From assembly GCF_000687815.1 (NCBI RefSeq), contig NZ_JHXU01000001.1, positions 56,308 to 120,307 of the forward strand: a DNA stretch of 64,000 nt, in the 5' to 3' direction. Positions 58,310 through 64,000 of the stretch are shown in pieces. Origin of the DNA: Mycoplasma elephantis ATCC 51980 (lineage in GTDB: Bacteria > Bacillota_I > Bacilli_A > Mycoplasmatales > Metamycoplasmataceae). A program made the position numbers and the translations under genes. The notes beneath the pieces were generated by a model. It searched no databases and was not told the origin of the DNA. It saw only the letters and a list, made by a program, of their open reading frames with translations. The stretch's first letter is position 1. Each line of letters starts with the position of its first letter.

Positions 58310-59684
58310 TTTTGATTATAAGTTAAGCAAAGAAGCTTTAAATTTGTTGAAATTTAAACAATTTTCTAATCAAATTGCAATAAACGAAATTGCTGGAAAA
58401 CCCAAAAATATGATTAGTGAAATAATTAAAAGATATTTCAAGAATCCATATGTTGTTGTTGCAACCATTATCTTTATTGTTTTAATTTTAACGGCAATTT
58501 TGGTTAATCATTTATCGCCAAATAACCATCCTGATAATTTAAATGAAGGGATAAGTCCATTTGCGGTTGATAAAGATAATAATGATACTTTTTATCTTCC
58601 ATCATCTTTATCACAGATAAGGGTGAGAAAATTTAATATGTTTAGTGATCCGGATGCAGAATTGTTAATGGGCATATCAAAATATCAACCAGCACTAAAT
58701 GAGAAATTGAATTTACATTATGATTATTCAATAAATTCAGAAGGAGTTTTTATAACTCCGGAATGAAGTGATTTGAAATTTATTGGTAAAGATGGACAAA
58801 ATTTTAGTATTCGTTATAATGCGTATGAATACAATAAAATTAAAATAGTGATTAAAAAAGCTATGGACGAGGGAATAATTAATTCATCACGTGATTTATA
58901 TACCCATTTAATTAATAAAAGTGGAAAGTTTGTTGAAATACCAGTAAAAATTGTATTAGATAATGAGTTTGTAAATAAATATTATTTAACACAAAAAAAT
59001 ATCTTTTCGTTGTTAGGTACAGATAATTTGGGTAGAGATATTTGAACTAGAACATGAAGTGGTACGTGAGAATCAATTCAGTTAGCTTTAATTGTTGCAA
59101 CAATAGAAACAATAATTGGTGTTACAGTTGGGGCATTACTAGGATTTAATGTTGGTAAAAAAATTGATACACTTACAATGCGTTTAATTGAGATTATAAC
59201 TGCTCCACCAACACTTATTATTTTCTTAATGCTTGTATCTATTTTAGGAACTTCAAACTTTGCACTTGCCGTTTCATTAATAGTTATAGGTTGAACCGGG
59301 CCTGTTTCTGGTACTCGTATGTTTATAATAACGGTTAAAGATGAAGAATATATTTTGGCAGCAAAAGCAATTGGAGCAAAAACATCTAGACAAATTTTCA
59401 TTCATGCTTTACCCGCTATTTTAGGTAAAATAGCCTATTCTTACGTTCAAAGAATTCCGTCAGTTATATTCTCGATTTCATCATTAGCATTTTTAGGATT
59501 TTTTCCAAATAATACATCTTCAAATTTAGGTAAATTACTTATTGATAGTATTAGTCAAGTAGGGGATAATGTTTGAATATTATTGCTTCCATCACTTATT
59601 TTATTAACCTTGTCGCTTTCATTACATTTTATAGCTTTAGGAGTTCACGATGCGCTTGATCCAAAAGTAATTCGTGTAAAATAA
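58296..59684 (+). CDS. oppC: Oligopeptide ABC transporter permease OppC (set 2)
   Basis: A 462-aa permease. The first helix (about 48-71, VVVATIIFIVLILTAILVNH) is followed by an unusually long outer region of about 170 residues before LLGTDNLGRDIWTRTWSG, the GTDxxGRD segment. The EAA coupling motif reads YILAAKAIGAKTSRQIFIHA. C terminus HFIALGVHDALDPKVIRVK is the usual OppC end. Typical OppC proteins are about 300 aa, so the outer loop accounts for most of the extra length. It overlaps oppB2 by 14 nt; oppD2 starts 4 nt after its stop. Confidence 0.93.
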
Positions 59685-59688
59685 AATT

Positions 59689-60837
59689 ATGCAAAAAATA
59701 ACATTAGTTCAAAAATTAAAATCGTACCTATCTCAAAAATATATGCCATTACCTAAAGTTATTGATAGTATACGTACAAAAGAAGTTAATAAAGATGTTT
59801 TGTTGGATGTTAAAAATTTACGTGTTTCTTTTAAAATCAACAAAAAAAGTACAATTAATATTGTAAGAGGAATAGATTTGAAAATTAAACCTGGTCAAAT
59901 TATTGGTCTTGTAGGTGAATCTGGAAGCGGCAAATCTGTAACATCTAAAGCACTCTTAAATATAAATGAAAACGCTATAATACAATGTGATAAATGTCAA
60001 ATTGAAGATCTACAAATAAACAAACTTAAATTTGATCGTCATTGACAAGCAATTAGAGGAAGTAAAATTGGTTATATACCACAAGATCCTTTAACATCAC
60101 TTAATCCAACAAGAAAAATAGGGAAACAACTTTTAGATGCTTTAAATAATAATATGGAATGGAAAAATAAAAAATATGTAGAGAAGAAAGAGTATTTAAT
60201 AAGTTTATTAAAAAGATTTGGGTTAATAAAAGCTAATGAAATTTTTAATTCTTATCCACATACATTAAGTGGAGGAATGAAACAAAGAATAGTTATTACA
60301 ATGGTGGTTGCCTTAAAACCAAGTTTAATCATTGCGGATGAGCCAACAACAGCTTTAGATCCAACGGTTCAAGCATCAGTATTGGCATTATTTGAACAAA
60401 TAAGACAAGAATTCAAAATTTCAATAATCATGATTAGTCACAATATTTCTGTTATTGCGAAATTCTGTGACTATATTTATGTTATGTATGCGGGAAAAAT
60501 AGTTGAGCAAGGATTAAAAGAAGAAATTTTTACAGATCCAAAACATCCATATACATGAGCTTTAATTTCGGCTATTCCTGAAAATGATGATGAAAAACTT
60601 TACACAATTAAGGGTACTCCACCTGATATGGCAAATTTACCTTCTGGAGATCCTTTTGCCCCAAGGAATGAGTATGCGTTGGAAATAGATTTTGTAAAAG
60701 AACCACCTTTAATTCCAATTACAAAAACGCACTCAGCCGCAACATGGCTATTACATCCAGATGCACCAAAAGTAAAAATTAATGATCAACTAAAGAAAAG
60801 GTTGGAAAGTTTTAGAAAGGTTTTTTATGCAAAATAA
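59689..60837 (+). CDS. oppD: Oligopeptide ABC transporter ATP-binding protein OppD (set 2)
   Basis: A 382-aa ATPase of normal length, without the long N-terminal extension of set-1 OppD. Walker A GESGSGKS (about 76-83), Q-loop YIPQDPLTSLNPT, signature LSGGMKQR, Walker B LIIADEPTTALDPT, H-loop ISHNI (Asn in place of the usual Asp after His), and the oligopeptide-specific C terminus DPKHPYTWALISAIP with the PRNEYALEID segment. It overlaps oppF2 by 11 nt. Works with OppF2 to energise the second importer. Confidence 0.95.
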
Positions 60838-63175
60838 TAATAGAAAAACAATATTAAGCGTAAAAAATTTAAAAAAATATTTTATTAATAGAGGTTTAAT
60901 CAATAAAGCCGTTGATGACTTAACTTTTGATTTGTATGAGGGTGAAATTTTAGGTTTGATAGGCGAATCCGGGAGTGGAAAAACAACGGTAGGAAGAACC
61001 CTGCTTAGGCTTTATGATCAATTCAATGGTTTTGTTACATTAGACGGTAAAATTATTTCAGGCCAAAAACTTAATCGTGAACGAGTAAAACATTTAAGAA
61101 AAAATATGCAAATGATTTTTCAAGATCCTCATGCGTCACTTAACGGACAAAAAAATATTTATTCAATATTAAAAGAACCATTAATTGTTAACGGTTTAGC
61201 AAAATCATTGGTGAAAGATTTGTTTTCGGATTGAAAATATATAAAAGAAAATTTTAGATATACCTTTGAAGCAAAAGCGAACAAATTAAAACTTAAAAAT
61301 TTACAATCTATAAATGAACTAGCTAAAGAATTTTTTGATAATTGGAAAAACCGATTAAAACAATTTAAAGTTACAAAAAATGATAACTTTGAGGACAAAT
61401 TTGATGAATTATTTAGATATCTTGAAGCAAAACAAGAGATGGAATCAATTATTGTTAACAATATTTACGCTAATACTACAGAACTTACTCGTTTTTATAA
61501 TGAAAAGCAACAAGATTTTCGTAATAATATAATTGACAATGATGAAAAGGAACTTAAAGAAGCTCGTGAATTTTACTTAAAAACAAAGCTTTTAACAAAA
61601 TTTTCTGAAGAAGCACTTATATATATCGATAAACTTAAACAATTGGAAAAAGAAGAAAAAAAATTTTCCCAAGTTGTTAAAGAATTCAAAATAAATAATA
61701 AGAATGCTTATAAAAACTTTATTCAAGAATTTAAATCTGAAATAAATCTACTTAAAGCAAGCAAAAACATTTCGGAAGATTTAGACTCTTATGCACATTT
61801 TACTAAAAATATTTATTTAAATAAATGGTCTATAAAATCAATAAAATATATTATGACAAAAGTTAGATATATTAATATTGAAGATATTACAAAATTAATT
61901 GAGGATTTAAAACAATATAACGCTAAATTTTATGAGGAAAATCTTAATTTTAAATTTGTTTTAAAACATAATAAAAAAGTGAAAAACATTCTTGCAAGAT
62001 CATATAATTTTGATTTTTCAAATTATAGAGCTATATCGCAAGTTAAAAGAAAAGAAATTCATGACAAAGAACATGAATATGAAATAGAAAAAAATAAATT
62101 TAAAGATTTGATTGAAAAAGAAAAAAATAATACAAGTGTTTTCAAAACTAAACAAGATGTTGAAAAAGCAAAAATAAAATGGTTGGAAGCAAAAGAATTC
62201 AATAAGAAAGAAATTGTTGGTTATATTCAAGCAAATATAGAAAAAAATAAAAAATTAAAAGAGCAAATAGATAATGAATATAGCTTATACAAGGATTTAA
62301 AGCAAAAACAAACATATTTAAATAAGTTATTTGATGATAATTTTAAAGAATTTTTAATTACACTTAAACAAAAATTACAAGAGAAAACAAAGGATTTTAA
62401 AGAAATTAAATTAGAAATAAGTAAATTCGAAACGATAGTCCAAGAGAAAAAACAAACGCTTAAATCATTTGATATAGAGGTCAAATATTTAAATAAAGAT
62501 ATAAGATCTTTACATTTACTTTTAGGAATAAACAAAGCATTTAGCAAAAAATTTATCAAATGATATAGAAAAATCGAACATTACATTATTTATCCAATTG
62601 CTAAATATAAAATTAAAAATTTACTCATAAAAAATAAAATTTATAAATCCCTAGAAGATGTAGGCCTTCTTAAACAATTTGCTTATCGTTATCCTCATGA
62701 ATTTTCTGGGGGTCAACGTCAAAGAATAGTTATAGCTAGGGCATTAATTTCAGATCCGAAGGTTATTGTTGCGGATGAGCCAATAGCATCTCTAGATATT
62801 TCTATACAAGCTCAAATTGTAAATTTACTTAAAGAACTTTGTCAAGAAAAAAATATTGGTCTTATTTTTATAGCTCACGATTTATCCATGGTTGAATATA
62901 TAGCTGACAGAATTTTAATTATGCATTTGGGTAAAGTTGTTGAAAGTGGTAACACAACAAAAATATATAAAATGCCAATTCATCCATATACAAAAAATCT
63001 ATTTAAAGCAATCCCTAAAATCTCAAATGCTAATGAAAAATTTAAAAATATATCATTTGAATTGAATTATTTAATTGAACAAGAATTTCCTAATGTTTGT
63101 GAAACATTTGAGATAGAGCCTGGTCATTTTATTTATGGCACAAAAGAGCAACTTAAAAAGTGATTAAAAAAATAA
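60827..63175 (+). CDS. oppF: Oligopeptide ABC transporter ATP-binding protein OppF (set 2) with a very large insertion
   Basis: A 782-aa ATPase. Walker A GESGSGKTT (about 47-55), Q-loop MIFQDPHASLNGQ (about 96-108), then roughly 500 residues to the signature FSGGQRQR (about 626-633), Walker B VIVADEPIASLDIS (about 648-661), H-loop IAHDLS and the tail HPYTKNLFKAIPK. The usual gap between Q-loop and signature is about 60 residues, so about 450 are extra. The inserted part is Lys/Glu/Asn-rich and likely coiled coil (for example LKQLEKEEKKFSQVVKEFK). The frame is continuous with TGA as Trp. It is the last gene of pepF-opp2 and ends in a terminator overlapping its stop. Confidence 0.93.
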
Positions 63176-63197
63176 ACTAATGAGTTTATTTTTTTTA
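63171..63197 (+). terminator. Terminator of the pepF-opp2 operon
   Basis: AATAAACT (63171-63178) / AGTTTATT (63183-63190) with a 4-nt loop followed by a T run. The left arm includes the oppF2 stop codon. Confidence 0.75.
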
Positions 63198-63341
63198 AAT
63201 AATGTTAAATTAGATTAAAAAACACAAAACTAATGCAAGAACTTTCAAATCATTTTATATAGAGGGGATAGATAATTAAGAAATTAAACCTAAAATATTG
63301 TTAAAAATAGAGTGTATTTTTTATTAAAATAATATTTATTT

Positions 63342-63406
63342 AAAAATTAGTATAAATCCTTTATTTTTCATATTTTTTTATTTTTTTATTATAAATACTA
63401 ATTTTT
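63342..63406 (+). repeat. 12-bp inverted repeat upstream of the last gene
   Basis: AAAAATTAGTAT (63342-63353) and its exact complement ATACTAATTTTT (63395-63406), 41 bp apart, the right arm followed by more T. It lies in the 261-bp gap before the gene at 63437. It could act as a long-loop terminator or attenuator, or be a product of AT-richness. No other structure is clear in this gap. Confidence 0.4.
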
Positions 63407-63436
63407 TTGACATTTTATTATGGAGGGTATAAAAAA

Positions 63437-63949
63437 ATGATAAAAGAATCAGAAAAAATAACATTGATAAAAACCGAAAAAGCTACCAAAAAAGAAATAA
63501 ATCAGGTTTTTAACAAATTCAATAACATCAAATGTGATAGAATGATAAATGAAGAGAATGAGGAAAATTCATACATTTTGATGGAATGAAATAGGAACGA
63601 TATGAAAAATAAAGAGGCAAAAATACATGAGCAAAATAATTGAGGCGGTTTAATAGAAGCGGTAGTTCAAGCAATAACGCCGGTGTTTAAGAATATGCTT
63701 GATGAATCAAATAAAAAACAAGAAGATAAATTCAAAACAATGTTAGATGAATCTAATAAAAAACTAAAAATTGAGATTCTTGATGAAATTAATCCTAGAT
63801 TTGACGGAATAGAAAATGATATAAAAATCTTAAAATCTGATGTAAAACAATTAAAATCAGATGTTGCCGAATTAAAATCAGATGTAAAAATGCTTAAATC
63901 ATTTCATATTGAAGAAATTAAAAAATATAATGAAAAAAATAGGAAATAA
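63437..63949 (+). CDS. Small coiled-coil protein with heptad repeats
   Basis: A 170-aa protein, no signal peptide or membrane helix. The start follows GGAGGG (63422-63427) at slightly long spacing. The N-terminal part (MIKESEKITLIKTEKATKK) is unrecognised. The second half repeats itself: MLDESNKK occurs twice, 15 residues apart, and near the C terminus four heptads read LKSDVKQ, LKSDVAE, LKSDVKM, LKSFHIE, a textbook coiled coil. Such heptad tails are found in DUF16-like proteins of mycoplasmas, which often belong to multigene families; I can only say it resembles them. Function unknown. Confidence 0.75.
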
Positions 63950-64000
63950 TATAGTATATGTTTATGTTTATATCTTTAATTTTTAGTTAAAATTCGATAT
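63950..64000. other. Right edge of the window
   Basis: 51 bp of AT-rich sequence after the last stop codon. No gene start or hairpin terminator is visible before the window ends. Confidence 0.4.

Overview
The window is a chromosomal segment of an AT-rich mollicute. TGA is read as tryptophan throughout: nearly every gene is intact only when in-frame TGA is decoded as Trp (for example polC, metK, tex and both opp operons). Lipobox lipoproteins, short intergenic gaps, a P80-P60-HinT locus and a PDxFFG protein point to the Mycoplasma hominis / Metamycoplasmataceae lineage. pfkA, fba and eno imply glycolytic metabolism. No species is named. I saw no rRNA, tRNA, CRISPR array or insertion sequence, and no gene-free stretch longer than 300 bases.

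Layout. 1-9.5 kb: proS, then rsmI-holB-tmk on the minus strand, back to back with polC (+), then fba-rpoE (-). 9.5-12.2 kb: dnaA-dnaN preceded by an AT-rich gap that is the best replication-origin candidate. 12.2-26.4 kb: single genes and small operons (asnA, a PQ-loop transporter, P80-P60-hinT, cdsA, azoR, pfkA, tpx, eno, metK, a transglutaminase-like lipoprotein). 26.4-47.2 kb: one long minus-strand operon reading PDxFFG protein (2,120 aa, with HExxH), oppA, oppB, oppC, oppD, oppF and two very large lipoproteins. 47.5-52.3 kb: pepA (-) and chromate-transporter pair plus tex (+). 52.3-63.2 kb: a structured leader, then pepF and a second, divergent oppABCDF set. The window ends with a short coiled-coil protein.

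How the parts work together. About 37 kb is devoted to taking up and degrading peptides: two oligopeptide ABC importers, each led by a gene with a zinc-peptidase motif, with an M17 aminopeptidase between them. This fits an organism that lives on host peptides.

The most interesting signals are two RNA switches. The metK leader (about 23.33-23.51 kb) carries a compact SAM-I-like aptamer, a pairing that can form an antiterminator, and an intrinsic terminator. The pepF-opp2 leader (about 52.34-52.52 kb) has the same logic but an aptamer-like three-way junction that I cannot assign to a known class. Its transcript would start at the first helix, and a 13-bp antiterminator competes with a 12-bp terminator stem. 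Other notable points are a very large insertion in the second OppF, a long N-terminal extension in OppD1, a group of genes whose -10 box lies exactly 6 nt before ATG (leaderless mRNAs), and convergent gene pairs whose terminators are built from their own coding ends.
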